A stretch of DNA of 64,000 bases, from positions 9,760,422-9,824,421 of the forward strand of contig NC_031498.1 of assembly GCF_000237925.1 (NCBI RefSeq). Reading direction: 5' to 3'. The position numbers were made by a program, and so were the translations under genes. Below, one piece after another: positions 1 to 11,776 of this stretch; position 1 is the stretch's first letter, and every line of letters starts with the position of its first letter. The notes beneath the pieces were generated by a model, which made no database searches, was not told the DNA's origin, and was given only the letters and a program-made list of their open reading frames with translations. Source of the DNA: Schistosoma mansoni (Eukaryota; Platyhelminthes; Trematoda; Strigeidida; Schistosomatidae).

Positions 1-1339
1 CATAAATTAATATAACATTACTACGGTCTAGATTAGTAGTTTATATTAGATTACATTTAATTTAGATGTAGTTTTTTGTGACAGACTGATATCGTACTGT
101 GAACCAGTGAAAACCAGTGAGTCCTGATCTGGAACTCAGCCTATCACAGATCGAAAGCGAAACTTTGAAGTCTCACACTGAGTACTTCATTTATAAGCCC
201 ATATGTGTACTAATGGAAGAGACTGATGCTTGAAGATTATTTTTCGATTTGATAAGTATTTTCCATATTGTCATGTATTTGTTATGTATGTGACCAGAAA
301 ACTATTTTTCTCAGTAAAATTGATGACGAAAATTATATTGAAATTATGAATGCATCATGTATCCTTTCTTTAATTAACAGCTAAATATTGCAAATAACCA
401 GTCTCATTATTAGTTCGTACACTTAGTGGTATAAAAGTATACAACTAACTGAAATCTTTCGTTAAGAATTTGAACATAACTGTATAGCTATACAAAAATT
501 AATCGTGCTGCACTCTAGTAATTACCTATGACAATTAAATTTCTATAAATATTATGTGAATCATACAATATTTCATCTCAGTTTATTCTTGAATGCTCTA
601 TAAAATGTAGGTATATGTATTTCCATCTTTGAATTAAGAAGTTTATTCTTTTGGCCTCTTGAATATAAAATTAAAAGAGTAAATGTTTATTGGATTGTAG
701 TTAGGTGTTCCTTTTGTAATGTACTCTACGCTAGTGTTTTTGTTAGCAACCTTAGAAATTGTTAATGAATAATCTGTTACTATGGTATCTGAAATCGCTA
801 ATTATGGATCAAATGAAAACAGTATCTAAATATCCATATAGGGTGATAATGAAATAATCAAAACTGTCCAAATAATCGTGTACACTAAAGTTTTTTATTG
901 TTTAAGAATCTAATTTCTTTGTAGGGAATTTCTTAAATGAACTTAAAATGTCATGTTTTGTTGGAAACTGATCATTGGTTACAATCGATAAAATACTTTG
1001 AATCTAAGTTTCATGATGGTTATTATTATTCAACAAGGTTTTATCTATAATCTTCAAAGAACTTTTAACATGGTAACAACTTACTAGAAAATATATTTTC
1101 GAAAAAAAAGTATACACAATGTTTATCTTAAATTAATGAAAATCACCAACAATACTTTCTAGTTTTTTGTTTCAATAATTTATATAATACTGATTCTATG
1201 TATTTAAATATTGAATTAGATAATGATTTTACAAGCTATAGTATATAATTTTGCTTTCATAAGTTGGTTTGTTAAATTTGATATGAATTTAAGGTAATTC
1301 CCATCACAGTCTGATATAATTTGTAAAGTCGATAAAATC
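1..1339. other. AT-rich non-coding DNA, nothing recognised
   Basis: No long frame, no splice-flanked coding stretch, no repeat that I recognise. It may be part of an upstream intron of the ELAPOR-like gene. Confidence 0.6.
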
Positions 1340-1570
1340 CGGGAAGTATTCAACAACTATATAAGAACTTTCGTCTAAATTAGAACGAATAGTTTCACAG
1401 TATTTGGGCGCCAAGTTTGTAGTGCTCGCAGTGTCGAGCCACCTAGACTAGTGGCCACATTGCAACTTGATCGTAAGCATTCCACTTGCGCTAAGAAGGA
1501 CTTGACGCACATGACATTGGTCACCATCTAGTAATCAACCAATTGTGGTTGTCAATGATAATTATCAGAA
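1340..1570 (+). repeat. Unclassified dispersed repeat C, copy 1
   Basis: A stretch richer in GC than its surroundings. It starts near TATAAGAACTTTCGTC and contains GTGTCGAGCCACCTAGA and GTGGCCACATTGCAACTTGA. The first part recurs at 25370-25430 and the second, inverted, at 12527-12650. It could be the end of a retroelement or a SINE; no coding part is seen. Confidence 0.6.
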
Positions 1571-1690
1571 CTATGTGATACATTAGCCCAATATATTTCG
1601 AACACATGTACTTGTTAAGAACATTTATATAAAAAAAATAAAAGGTCAACTACAATGGAAAGAGGGGGTAAGAGGAGACAAGGATAATAA

Positions 1691-1752
1691 TGATAATAGA
1701 TCAGAAGGGGATTTTTGTGGATCCACAAAAAACCCCTTCTGATCTATTATCA
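1691..1752. repeat. 62-bp near-perfect palindrome at the edge of a family B repeat
   Basis: The arms 1691-1720 and 1723-1752 are reverse complements with one mismatch, centred on GGATCC. Each arm is the family B terminal sequence (AGAAGGGG..TTTTGTGG), so the palindrome is a head-to-head joint of two family B ends. Confidence 0.9.
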
Positions 1753-2110
1753 TATGCTCACTAGTGACTGGCTGTAAAGAATGTTTCCTTGAGTTCTAGT
1801 GGGAAGCAGTGACCAGTGGAGTTCAACCAGGTCTGTTGTAGAGATATCAACTCACTGAAGACAATTGGTGAACGGTTGCTCAACTTCGTGGATCAGTTGA
1901 AGTTAGACATTAACACCGTTGGATGCCGGCTCAGTGGTCTTAGAGGTTAAGCACTCGCGCGCGAGACTAGTAGGTCCTGGGTTCGAATCTCCCGGGTGCG
2001 TGATCGTGGATGCGCACTGCTGAGGAGTCATATAATAGGACGAGTTGGCCGTCCAGTGCTTCCAGGTTTTCCATGGCGGTCTAGTTTCAATTGACTCCTG
2101 ATTTCAACTA
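1723..2110 (+). mobile_element. Family B tRNA-derived SINE-like repeat, nearly full unit
   Basis: It runs from the terminal CCCCTTCTGAT through CATATGCTCACTAGTGACTGGC, a tRNA-like part with A box (GGCTCAGTGG) and B box (GGTTCGAATC), then a hammerhead-like segment and the tail ending in TTTCAACTAT. The GAAA box of the ribozyme core is changed to GAGT, so this copy is probably catalytically dead. Confidence 0.85.
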
Positions 2111-2253
2111 TGAAAACAATGATAATATCAATAATGTGCAAACAATTTGAAACCTGATCATTCTGGATAGCAAACAAATATTACCAAGGTAGGTTTAAGG
2201 TGACAAGAGACTGTTTTTGAATACACAAAGGGGGGTTAGTTCAATCTTAGGAC

Positions 2254-2569
2254 TTAAATTCACTTGGTATTGTTTGATGTTTAGGACTGCAATTAATCAG
2301 TCTCTAATTGGCATATGTGCATACTGTGCGTATTGCCTCGATATAGTCTTAATTCACAAGCATTATAAGCAAAGATGAATAGTGGCTAGTAGTGGAATCC
2401 AGGACGCGTGTTTTGTCCTATATGGGACTCGTCAGCTTGATGTAAATGTATCTCAGAGTTGATATTCACTCTGAGACTCAAACCCAGTACATTTCGCTCC
2501 AAACGCCATCGTTACCAGGACTCAGTAGCTGAGTGGATAATGCAATGGCGTTTGAAGCGAACGGTACTG
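2254..2569. mobile_element. Family A (SM-alpha) fold-back: minus copy then plus head, cut by gap
   Basis: 2254-2517 is a minus-strand unit from tail (AATTCACTTGGTATTG) to tRNA-like head. 2518-2569 restarts on the plus strand with AGGACTCAGTAGCTGAGTGG and runs into N at 2570. Family A is recognisable as the schistosome SM-alpha repeat by its tRNA-like head and hammerhead motif. Confidence 0.82.
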
Positions 2570-2769
2570 NNNNNNNNNNNNNNNNNNNNNNNNNNNNNNN
2601 NNNNNNNNNNNNNNNNNNNNNNNNNNNNNNNNNNNNNNNNNNNNNNNNNNNNNNNNNNNNNNNNNNNNNNNNNNNNNNNNNNNNNNNNNNNNNNNNNNNN
2701 NNNNNNNNNNNNNNNNNNNNNNNNNNNNNNNNNNNNNNNNNNNNNNNNNNNNNNNNNNNNNNNNNNNNN
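2570..2769. other. Assembly gap (exactly 200 N) between inverted repeats
   Basis: Left flank is a plus-strand family A head; right flank opens with a minus-strand family B hammerhead piece. The round length suggests a placeholder. Confidence 0.95.
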
Positions 2770-2941
2770 GTCCTATTATGGGACTCCTCAGAAGACCGGT
2801 AGGTCCTGGGTTCGAATCTCGCGAGGCGGAATCGTAGATGCTCACTGCCCTGTAGTCCCATAATAGGACGAAACGGCCGTCCAGTGTTTCCAGGTTTTTC
2901 ATGGTGATCTAGCTTCAATTGACTCATGATCTCAACTATGA
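2770..2941. mobile_element. Family B fold-back fragment
   Basis: 2770-2790 is a minus-strand hammerhead piece (complement of CTGAGGAGTCCCATAATAGG). From 2791 a plus-strand copy runs from the B box (GGGTTCGAATCTCGCGAGG) to the CTCAACTATG tail. The plus core has lost the CTGANGA box. Confidence 0.8.
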
Positions 2942-4717
2942 AAATTCTGTTAATTCGTAAACCTGAAAGTCATTAGATGTCCACTTCCTCTTCACATTTA
3001 ATGATGTTTCATCTCATTCATCCTTTTTCACATGATATATATGTATGAATATGTAAAGTGTGATGTCTTATAGGTGTAGCAAAACACCTTATATTACTCA
3101 TCTTAACAAGAATAAAACATATAAAGACATTGTTTTTTCAATCTTTTGAAAGTTCTAGAATAAAACTTCATTGATAAAGAAAATTTATTGATGCACATTT
3201 TTTTGTGTCGTCCAAAATCAATAATAGAAAACTAAATCACATAATCAACTATTCAAGCATAACTTTATTCAATACATAAAAATTAAAAAAAAATCTAAAT
3301 CATTTAAAATCGATGATTGAATTTGGCGGTTATTGTATGAATATAATGGTAGTTACTAAGTGCATATATATTTTTTTGTTTGAATTGTTTTCTTTCTTAG
3401 TCTTCTTACCCTATTTTGTTCAAATTTTTATTTGTATTTTCTTAAATAAAAAAAAAATTGGCAATTGAATTGTTTGTATTAGAGTGTTTATAATAAATGG
3501 TGGTTTGTTTTTTTGGAAATGAATTTTACATATATTTCGATTGATTGGTAGATTGATTGAAGAGTACTGTATTTTTTTTAATCTACTGACCAATCACTAG
3601 ATTGATAATCAATAACATGTTGTCTAAGCCTTTAAAGTTGATTTTTGTTTTAACTCAATTATATTTATAAAATATATGATACGATTTAAAAGAGGTCAGT
3701 TACCCGCATGGAAAGTGTTGAGAGTAACATAACTCTATAACAAATCTTTCATTGATATACGTGATGATCGAATATGCTTTATATGTACTTTTGAGGTTGA
3801 CTTATGCAGATATGAATGCTTAAATAAGTAAACTTTCTATTGTAAATCTGTGACTCTTATAATTTTAGTTCTGTAAATTCATAATCTTTCAGTGAATTCG
3901 TGAGAATATAGGGTAATTTGAGTTTATTTGGTCGAAATAGACCGGTTCTGTGTGTGATTAATGTTAGTATACAATTGATTTGTTTAAACTATCATTTGTA
4001 TACACATGCGGATACATGAATGGTTACGATTATCAATTACCTTTTATTATGAGGTTATATGTATTATTAACAGCTTTTTCGATGTGATTATATCATGAAT
4101 TGCACATTTCAGTTTACGTAACATAGCTGAACTGTTTTTTGTGAGATGATGATTTATAGGTTAAGAGGATCTATTTGGTGGTACTTCTTTCTCCATACTT
4201 GATTAGGGAATTGTGGAGCTTCCATTCTTGTTCTGAACAATATTAACAACACCTCCAAGTAGAAATGAATCTTTTACAACTGCTAAATTAATTTTTTATT
4301 ATTTTCAATGATTATTAATTATGTGATAAATGAATATTGTCTTCAAACTTAACACTTGGAATCCCGGGAAAAAGTTTATACGCAATATCTTGCAAGAGAT
4401 TAGGCTCAGATCATTTAAGCCTCGATTCTGCAAATTTATTTTCTCTAAAGAGTGATGATTTTATATGTTGTAACAGGTTTACATTATTAGGAAATCCTGA
4501 ATTTACGCTAAAGTTTTGTCGAATTTTTTGAATTCAACTCATATCCCGAAACTAACTAACTAAATAATTATCAGTGTGTTGGAAAATAGCCTGAATGGCT
4601 GTAAATAGAGTACAAACAAAGCCTTTTGGATAAATACACTCAAATTTCCGTAATCAATTTATAGATGACAAATGCGTAAAATCGATTATTATGTGACTGC
4701 AAATAATAATCTTATAT
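2942..4717. other. AT-rich non-coding DNA, nothing recognised
   Basis: Only homopolymer-rich sequence and short frames. A 64-codon frame at 4337-4531 has no splice or homology support. Confidence 0.6.
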
Positions 4718-4992
4718 TGTTATGACTTTTGTCTTATTAATTATCACGTGACAATACTGCCAATAGGAACATTGACTTACACAACCTTGGCCCTGTGCCA
4801 TACCAATGACATGTAACCAGCCTAGAGTCAACACCGAATTCTTATTGGTCCTTCTCGTCTAGCTCTTCCCCTTAAGTCCAGAACGCGATCGCCTCTTCCT
4901 CTGTAAAAGTTATGTATTTCAGATATACGCAGTTTATGTACAAACGAATCAGACCGCACTTCACTATAAAACATAAAATAATAATTATACAC
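4718..4992. repeat. GC-richer block, possibly an old solo LTR
   Basis: Starts TGTTATGACTTTTG and can be read to a CA end near 4992. Base composition differs sharply from the flanks and it is promoter-like (CTATAAAA near the end). No matching target duplication was found, so the assignment as an LTR fossil is weak. Confidence 0.25.
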
Positions 4993-6176
4993 GATCAAGG
5001 CTAAGTGGCTGTGAATGTGAGAGGCTGTAACTAATAGATTGAGAATAACTTAAGAATGTTAAATCGTATGATGGTTAATAAATTATATGAAAGCTTATGA
5101 TAAAAGGAATGTGAAAAAATATATAATCTAGTGACTTAATTATCCAATAAGAATATGCATAATAATAGACCATAAATAATTCTTAGCTGTTACCATTCAT
5201 TTATTCTTCATTAGGATATAACATATATTCTTCTGGATCACAATAATGCAGTATTGTCTTGATACATGCCTTTTCAGAGATTGTTATCTATCAGCATTTT
5301 ACTTTAGCTAAGTCTATTACCTTATCATTAATCTATATAGACCATAACAGATAGCATTGTAAAACAGATCTGTGTATACGAGGTCATCACTGAGTCATGA
5401 ATTACCGTAACGATTAAAAAATATCAGACATACAATAAAAAATCCCACCTTGTTTTTTATATGACCTTAGCTTATAGTATAATAAATTGAGGGGGGGGAA
5501 AGAGGAATCTATGGAATGTTTGTGTGGTCTTAATAATGGCGTTAGACTAATAGTTCCCCTACTCGGATTCAATGTCAACAAGAACTTAATTATTTTCGTG
5601 TTACACTTGAGGTTCAATGTGGATTCTATTTTTCTATCAATTTATTTTTTGTTTACATATAAATATTAAAATATTTTGGGCGTGTACATTGTTCAATAAA
5701 TTTGGGAGGTTTCATAATCAGGAACTGTTATTTTTAAAATTTATTTCTACATTTGTTTATTATTCCGTAATTCACAGTTATGTGTGCTATTGCACATATA
5801 TACATATCTAGAATTCAACAACGGCATCGTATTTATTATTTAACGAGATCGGACCTCAACTTTTAAAAATGAACTATTAAATACATTAAGTTAGTAAGAT
5901 AACTGTTGATATCTCTATGCGAAGTGAAACTTTGGGATCATTATTTTAAATAAGTTATTTCGAAAACGAAAGTCATTGGTTCCGTTGTTATGAAATTATT
6001 TATTGGGAATCAATTTCATCAACATTCATTTGTAGTAATTTGTCATAACAGTTTTCGTTTCTTAAAAGTTTTTTTGAGAAAACGTTCTTTAGTAAGCATT
6101 ACTAGTGGAAATGATAACACTGAGTTGGATTTTCTGTGCGCTATTTTAATGCGAAAATTCGTTCTTCTTATTTATC
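4993..6176. other. AT-rich non-coding DNA, nothing recognised
   Basis: No supported coding or repeat feature. A short G run with purine-rich context lies at 5490-5500. Confidence 0.6.
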
Positions 6177-6184
6177 GACACACA

Positions 6185-6469
6185 GGCGAGACTCTAATTT
6201 ACGGTCAAACCGATCAGATTTAGGATGACAGGTCTTGTATTCTGGTGCGAAATTCATTCATCTGTTTGGCTAAATGACGTTCTGGAGTTTCAGCTAATGC
6301 CACTTCGTTATGAAAACTCTAAATCTGATTACTAACCCTAACCATCAACTGTAAATCATAATTCTAATTCCTCACACTGGTTTATCGCTCTCATTTAGTC
6401 CTAGTAGATGGACATTCTCAAGGTCACTTTTACATCCCCCAAATGTCGACCATAAATTGTAATTTCACC
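6185..6469. mobile_element. Merlin-related MITE-like element, 285 bp
   Basis: The left end GGCGAGACTCTAATTTACGG and the inverted right end GGTGAAATTACAATTTATGG form terminal inverted repeats (16 of 22 identical). Both ends match those of the Merlin element at 30015-30741, and the TTCTCAAGGTCAC subterminal block is shared. Flanks GACACACA (6177-6184) and GACACAGA (6470-6477) make an 8-bp target duplication with one difference, the size expected for Merlin. The interior holds no transposase frame that I can recognise. Confidence 0.72.
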
Positions 6470-6589
6470 GACACAGAAAAGGTCCTTTATGATTTGTCCA
6501 TAAAACTGAGGCAAACGTTTGATAATAATCAGCTTAGAGGTTATTGAATGTTATTAAGATCATGAATTGACCAAATTTATCCATCCATC

Positions 6590-6905
6590 GAAAGCTAGGA
6601 AGATAATAGCAGATGTTATATCTTATTATGGGATTCTCCATCAACGTGAACCTACGACCCTCTGCTACCGGGGATGAAAAATATAACCTCCGGTTTCTCA
6701 ACAAAACACCCAATCTTTAAACCACTGAATGTAAATGAACGAGTTGATTGAAGATGAACGTATGCACCACTGGATTCTGACACAGTGGTCTAGAGATTAG
6801 GCATTCGCACGTGAAACCAAAGGTCTTGAGCTTGATATTGATAGGGTCATGGAAGCATCTCATACTAGTACGGAACAAAAGTCTAGTGTTTCTTGGATTT
6901 TAATG
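6590..6905. mobile_element. Old family B fold-back
   Basis: A degenerate minus-strand part (about 6600-6725) is followed by a degenerate plus-strand part with ACAGTGGTCTAGAGATTAG (A-box region), GGTCTTGAGCTTGA (B-box region) and a decayed hammerhead segment near 6850-6880. Confidence 0.55.
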
Positions 6906-8213
6906 AATTGTTTACGTAGATTCATGATATTGAAATATTTGATACACTAATTTTACTACTTAATGATTTTGAGTAGCACGAAAATACCTGAGAATTACAT
7001 GTAAAATCATGTAAGAGCGGTTGTAACATTATACATTAACAGTTGTTTAGTTTGTGAAACAGGGACAGAAAAAACCGATTCATCGATGAAACCCCTCTCA
7101 AAAATTGTTTTTAATAGGTTCATGTCAGAGAATCCTTATGGAATGTCATTATGACTAAATGTCTTGATATTAATTTGATTGATTCCACCTGTCATTATCT
7201 CATTAGAACTTACATCTGACGTTTGTAGACAAGCGGTTTTCATTAAATAGAAGACATTCAAGTCAAAGTTTAGACATCGAATGAAGATGGTTGTACTAAA
7301 CGATAAAACTTACTATTTTTAAAATTTTTAGCTGATTAATTAATAATAAACACAAGAATATCATACAGATCACTATGAGCAGCTAGAATGTCCAAGAACA
7401 ATACACTGATAGAGAGCCTTTAATATCTAATATTAATTAACAGGAATTGTTACTAAAAGTGGGTTGAGTTCTTGTAAATCCATGTTGGAATGAGCGTTTA
7501 AGTGCTTTAGGCTATGAGACTTAGAACTCGATATATGAGACAATTGGTTTTCAGCCTGTTTAAAACATTAGATAATCTCAATAACAGCAATTACTTGAAT
7601 AGTTTTATACTCCAAATGTTAATTACACGCTAGCTATTCAAGTTCTATTAATTGAAATTTTATCAATGAGTTGTACAATAAAAACTACACGATATAAAAT
7701 GCTAATAGATAAACGGACTGTTAGCAAGCTAAGTTAAGATGTGAAGTTTACTTTAAAAATTATTCATGTAATGAACAAATTGTTGAGGAAAAAAGGGCAC
7801 TCAATTTTGTAACTATACTACCATTCAGAGGTAATGTCTCTGAAAAGCTAAAATAAGCTAGGATAAATTGCAACAAAGCAACAATTTGTCAGTTAACGTG
7901 AACTTAGGGAACTTGTTATGAATACATGAACTAATAATGCCAAACTCAATATTATTATGTTTTGTTGAATTCAATACTTAACATACTGATTTTCTACAAT
8001 AAATATCGTCTAGATATAATGTTCTAATTGCCTATCTCAAGTAGGTGATAAAAACATTTTCAACTGTAAACTTTTATATTAATTATTTTATTACTAGTAA
8101 GTAGTAGAGTAGTGGAACGACTTTTTAGTTTGTCATTTTATTAGTATGGTGGAAATTTTCCTCTGTTTCACTGGTGTAAATTCAACATTGTATTCACTTC
8201 CTTTCTATCAAAG
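6906..8213. other. AT-rich non-coding DNA, probable intron
   Basis: Precedes the first recognised ELAPOR-like exon. No exon with matching phase-0 end was found here. Confidence 0.55.
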
Positions 8214-8305
8214 GATCAACGTACTGTGAATGCATCAATTTGTCGACACACGAGATTTGAGGCGTCCAATCCAAAGCGTACAAAAACATATTCAAAACCA
8301 ACAAG
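8214..8305 (+). CDS. ELAPOR-like exon a (ectodomain)
   Basis: The acceptor is a pyrimidine-rich stretch ending CTATCAAAG and the donor is AAG|GTATGT. The exon is 92 nt: 30 full codons plus AG of a split Arg codon. It opens in phase 0 with DQRTVNASICRH and ends KPT-R. One cysteine and an N-A-S glycosylation sequon are visible. The phase fits the next exon exactly, which begins with A and continues LADRLIR. The upstream exon was not found, so the acceptor choice rests on phase and on the position of the cysteine in the family. Confidence 0.72.
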
Positions 8306-8483
8306 GTATGTAATTAATAACTACAAATTGTTTTTATCTATAATGATTGGTGACCTGATGATTTAATAAATTTCTGCATCAGTTACATTTTCTGATTCGT
8401 ATATATTTTAATGAAAATTTCCCTTAAATTTCTTTCACCTTTGGGTCTAACAAAATTGATGGTATTTGTATATTCTGTTTATG

Positions 8484-8634
8484 ACTAGCGGTGGAATACA
8501 GCGTGAGCACTTCATCCTACTTGAAGCTACTTAACTAAATGTAGCTTTATCCTGGTGTTGATGTTCACACTCACTTTTGGGTTCAGTGCTCCCAATTTTT
8601 TATCCATCCACACAGTGGTCCTAGATAGCCACTA
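8484..8634 (-). mobile_element. Old family A (SM-alpha) copy in intron
   Basis: Aligns to the family A minus orientation from CTAGCGGTGGAATAC (hammerhead 3' side) through GTTGATGTTCACACTC to the decayed tRNA-like head. Heavily diverged. Confidence 0.55.
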
Positions 8635-9146
8635 ATTATAGTTAGTATGTATGAATGTGTTAGCAAATATATATTCAGTTTCCCCTTGTTAATATACAAG
8701 ACTGTGATTGATAGATATTTATTAGTATATGTGGATCCTGAGAGACGTTTTTGAAATCAATTATTTATGCAATTCACTTTGCAACTGACAAATGGATTTG
8801 GCAGATTTTGTGTGCAGTTATAAGCTACTTGATGGTAGACTTTAAAAAAATCCATATTGAGAATTAATTGTGTTTTTTTCTACTGTTTTAATTAAAGTCT
8901 TTCGTTGTTATGATATTTTAAAAAGGGCCAGAGAAGAGCGCCAAATTATTAATGTTTTAACTAATCGATATATTTTAGCAAACGGACAGTGAAATGGTTA
9001 GTGATACTGTTATCGGAGTCATGATTATTCATATTGTTCTAGATATATTTTTCTATTCATACATCCAAACAATATTTTATGACGACGGCCTATTTTACTG
9101 TCCTATCTTAAAATTTGTAATAATTTCGTTATTATGATAATTTTAG

Positions 9147-9190
9147 ACTGGCTGATCGTCTTATTCGTATGGTGCCCAGTAATGTGACAC
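9147..9190 (+). CDS. ELAPOR-like exon b, runs into assembly gap
   Basis: The acceptor is ATAATTTTAG. The first base completes the split Arg codon, then the frame reads LADRLIRMVPSNVT and enters the run of N at 9191. The LADRLI block is a signature just upstream of the GRSTT..LRC module in human ELAPOR proteins. By comparison with the human spacing, about 20 residues (some 60 nt) of coding sequence and the donor should lie inside the gap. Confidence 0.78.
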
Positions 9191-9413
9191 NNNNNNNNNN
9201 NNNNNNNNNNNNNNNNNNNNNNNNNNNNNNNNNNNNNNNNNNNNNNNNNNNNNNNNNNNNNNNNNNNNNNNNNNNNNNNNNNNNNNNNNNNNNNNNNNNN
9301 NNNNNNNNNNNNNNNNNNNNNNNNNNNNNNNNNNNNNNNNNNNNNNNNNNNNNNNNNNNNNNNNNNNNNNNNNNNNNNNNNNNNNNNNNNNNNNNNNNNN
9401 NNNNNNNNNNNNN
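9191..9413. other. Assembly gap (223 N) inside a coding exon
   Basis: A run of N that removes the 3' part of exon b and its donor. The downstream flank at 9414 is AT-rich with no continuing frame, so the exon very likely ends within the gap. Confidence 0.95.
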
Positions 9414-9776
9414 TTAAATCTGATTGGTTACACAGAGAATTTCTTATCAAAATTGAAATCATTTCACAAATCTTTCAGAATTGGTTATTCTATTAAAATA
9501 GATATTGTTCGTGTCATTCTTTAAACTGATTGTTAGTCATATTAATGAATTTTAGCTGCTGTATTCACGTTTTAAACATACAACAGTATGAATAACTGGT
9601 TAAAAACAATGTATATCAGCATTACTAATTATCACAAATTGTGGTTTAAGGTTAGTTGTACAAACCAGTACTTGATTAACGAGTTATATTAATAATCTCT
9701 GCTTGCAGATACTTAAAATAAGTTTAAGTAGTTCCATTAAACTGAGCGTATTAAATGTACAATGTGTTTATCGCAC

Positions 9777-10198
9777 NNNNNNNNNNNNNNNNNNNNNNNN
9801 NNNNNNNNNNNNNNNNNNNNNNNNNNNNNNNNNNNNNNNNNNNNNNNNNNNNNNNNNNNNNNNNNNNNNNNNNNNNNNNNNNNNNNNNNNNNNNNNNNNN
9901 NNNNNNNNNNNNNNNNNNNNNNNNNNNNNNNNNNNNNNNNNNNNNNNNNNNNNNNNNNNNNNNNNNNNNNNNNNNNNNNNNNNNNNNNNNNNNNNNNNNN
10001 NNNNNNNNNNNNNNNNNNNNNNNNNNNNNNNNNNNNNNNNNNNNNNNNNNNNNNNNNNNNNNNNNNNNNNNNNNNNNNNNNNNNNNNNNNNNNNNNNNNN
10101 NNNNNNNNNNNNNNNNNNNNNNNNNNNNNNNNNNNNNNNNNNNNNNNNNNNNNNNNNNNNNNNNNNNNNNNNNNNNNNNNNNNNNNNNNNNNNNNNNN
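9777..10198. other. Assembly gap (422 N) within an intron
   Basis: A run of N between exons b and c. Nothing in the flanks indicates a coding exon: exon b can supply all the missing family residues before exon c. The content is unknown. Confidence 0.9.
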
Positions 10199-10960
10199 AA
10201 TACAAGTGTCAGCCTCCGTTGTATGAATCGTGTTTTTAGTTACTTCATTACACAATCATCTAATATTTGTTAACTCCATAATTTCTAATCACTATTTCAA
10301 TGTTTTGGAACTTTCCCATGCAAACTCAGAATATAAACTGATGAATATTAGATATATCTAGGATTTTTGAAATATTCATTCGCAATTACTAATTTGATAT
10401 CCATTAAGTATCTAAATGTTATTATTACATATAACATTGTAACGAATCAACTTCTTAATTAACCGAATAACTTGTATGTTTTATATACTTTAATCATTGT
10501 CATAGAACGAAACATTCATCATTCAGTATCTATGTGCTCTATCACATACATACTCACATACATACATACATTGAAAAAACAAACAATATTAAGTGATCTC
10601 ATATGTAATATTAAGAAGAGGAAAAGTACAATCAATAGACTAGTTATTTATGTACATAATTAATTCTCAAGAGTGAATTGTTACAGACAATTTAAATTAC
10701 ATTTGCATATTTTATAAGGTAAATTTTTTCCCCTTTTTATCTCTTCCTGAAAAATATATTCCTTATTTATTGTGAATCTCAATGATTATCCAGGGTGTTT
10801 TTTTCTCGTACTTTGTTATGTCTTCATTTTGTTTTAATAAAGTCAAAATGTAAAATGGGATTGTTTCAGCTTCTTCTTTTTTTTTATTGTCATATTTCTA
10901 TTCTTTCAAAAATACATGATTTACCTAAAGTCTTTTTGTTTTTCATTCGCTTTCTTATAG
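10199..10960. other. Intron sequence, nothing recognised
   Basis: AT-rich with an ACATACATACATACAT tract near 10555-10571. No repeat unit identified. Confidence 0.55.
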
Positions 10961-11000
10961 AATACGGTAACGATTTACATTATGTCTTTGCTTCTGATGA
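10961..11000 (+). CDS. ELAPOR-like exon c, 40-nt small exon
   Basis: The acceptor is a T-rich tract ending TTTCTTATAG and the donor is GATGA|GTAAGT. It starts with two bases of a split codon, reads YGNDLHYVFASD and ends with GA, which joins T of the next exon to give Asp. Joined to exon d it reads YVFASDDHSPNCPHGRTT, matching the human order FFYRSND..C..GRSTT. Forty nucleotides is short, and ordinary ORF scans hide it inside a spurious frame. Confidence 0.8.
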
Positions 11001-11776
11001 GTAAGTTTAAATAAGGTTGGATTTTATTTAAATTTCTTAAATATTGAACTATTTTGATCCTTTTTCTAAACTGAATGTTACATAAGAATAACACCATGAC
11101 ATGTTTTTTTTTATTTAATGATTAAGATCAATGATCAGTAGTTTTTTAATTGTATTCAACAGAGATATTATCTTTTAATGCATTGAATGGAGATGAGTTT
11201 GAGTTTATTAGCTAACAAGTATTTAATTCAAGGGCTTCATTAACTACTGTAATGAATCGAAATGAAATCGATATGTCAGTGTTGTGGGTTGAATTAAATG
11301 TTGATTACTGCTGCTGGTACGATGTTTACTTTGATTGATTAATAACTAGCAACTGCTACTTAATGCAACGGAAGGAAACTACAAGAAAGAAAAGAAGACT
11401 ATAAATGGACTGAATTACTCACGAATCACTAATTAAACGATATCCAGAAGAACAAATTACACATCATTTTAAATGTTTAGGTCAATCAGTTAATTTGAAT
11501 GAGTTAATCTAAATGTTTATCAATAATCTAACGTACGTATAGAATTTGCAAAACCTGTAATTCAACTGTACAATATAATATGTTATTCCTATTGGATTAC
11601 TAAAACTATGTATCCAGGTAACAGAATTTCACTGATAACAAAGCAATGTATATATGTATATACTATGTATATATTCTGTACTTAGTTGTAAATAATTATT
11701 TGCAACCAAAAAAATTAACAAATAGAATTATCAGGTAATGATATTTTTTAAACAAAATCTTTTTATTTACTTTAAG

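Noticed and set aside
2518-2569. Possible functional tRNA gene (tRNA-like head with A and B boxes)
   Set aside because: The same head occurs in many copies followed by the hammerhead and tail of a repeat. The cloverleaf is imperfect and no pol III T-run terminator follows at the expected place.
4337-4531. 64-codon ORF MSSNLTLGIPGKSLYAISCK..
   Set aside because: No splice sites in phase, no domain and no codon pattern distinguishing it from chance.
8974-8998. Possible 18-nt micro-exon CAAACGGACAGTGAAATG between exons a and b
   Set aside because: Inserting it between the two phased exons creates a stop codon at the joint.
9703-9776. Open frame after an acceptor-like TTGCAG running into the second gap (MQILKISLSSSIKLSVLN)
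   Set aside because: The family leaves room for only about 20 residues between exons b and c, which fit in the first gap. The residues do not resemble ELAPOR and phase cannot be confirmed.
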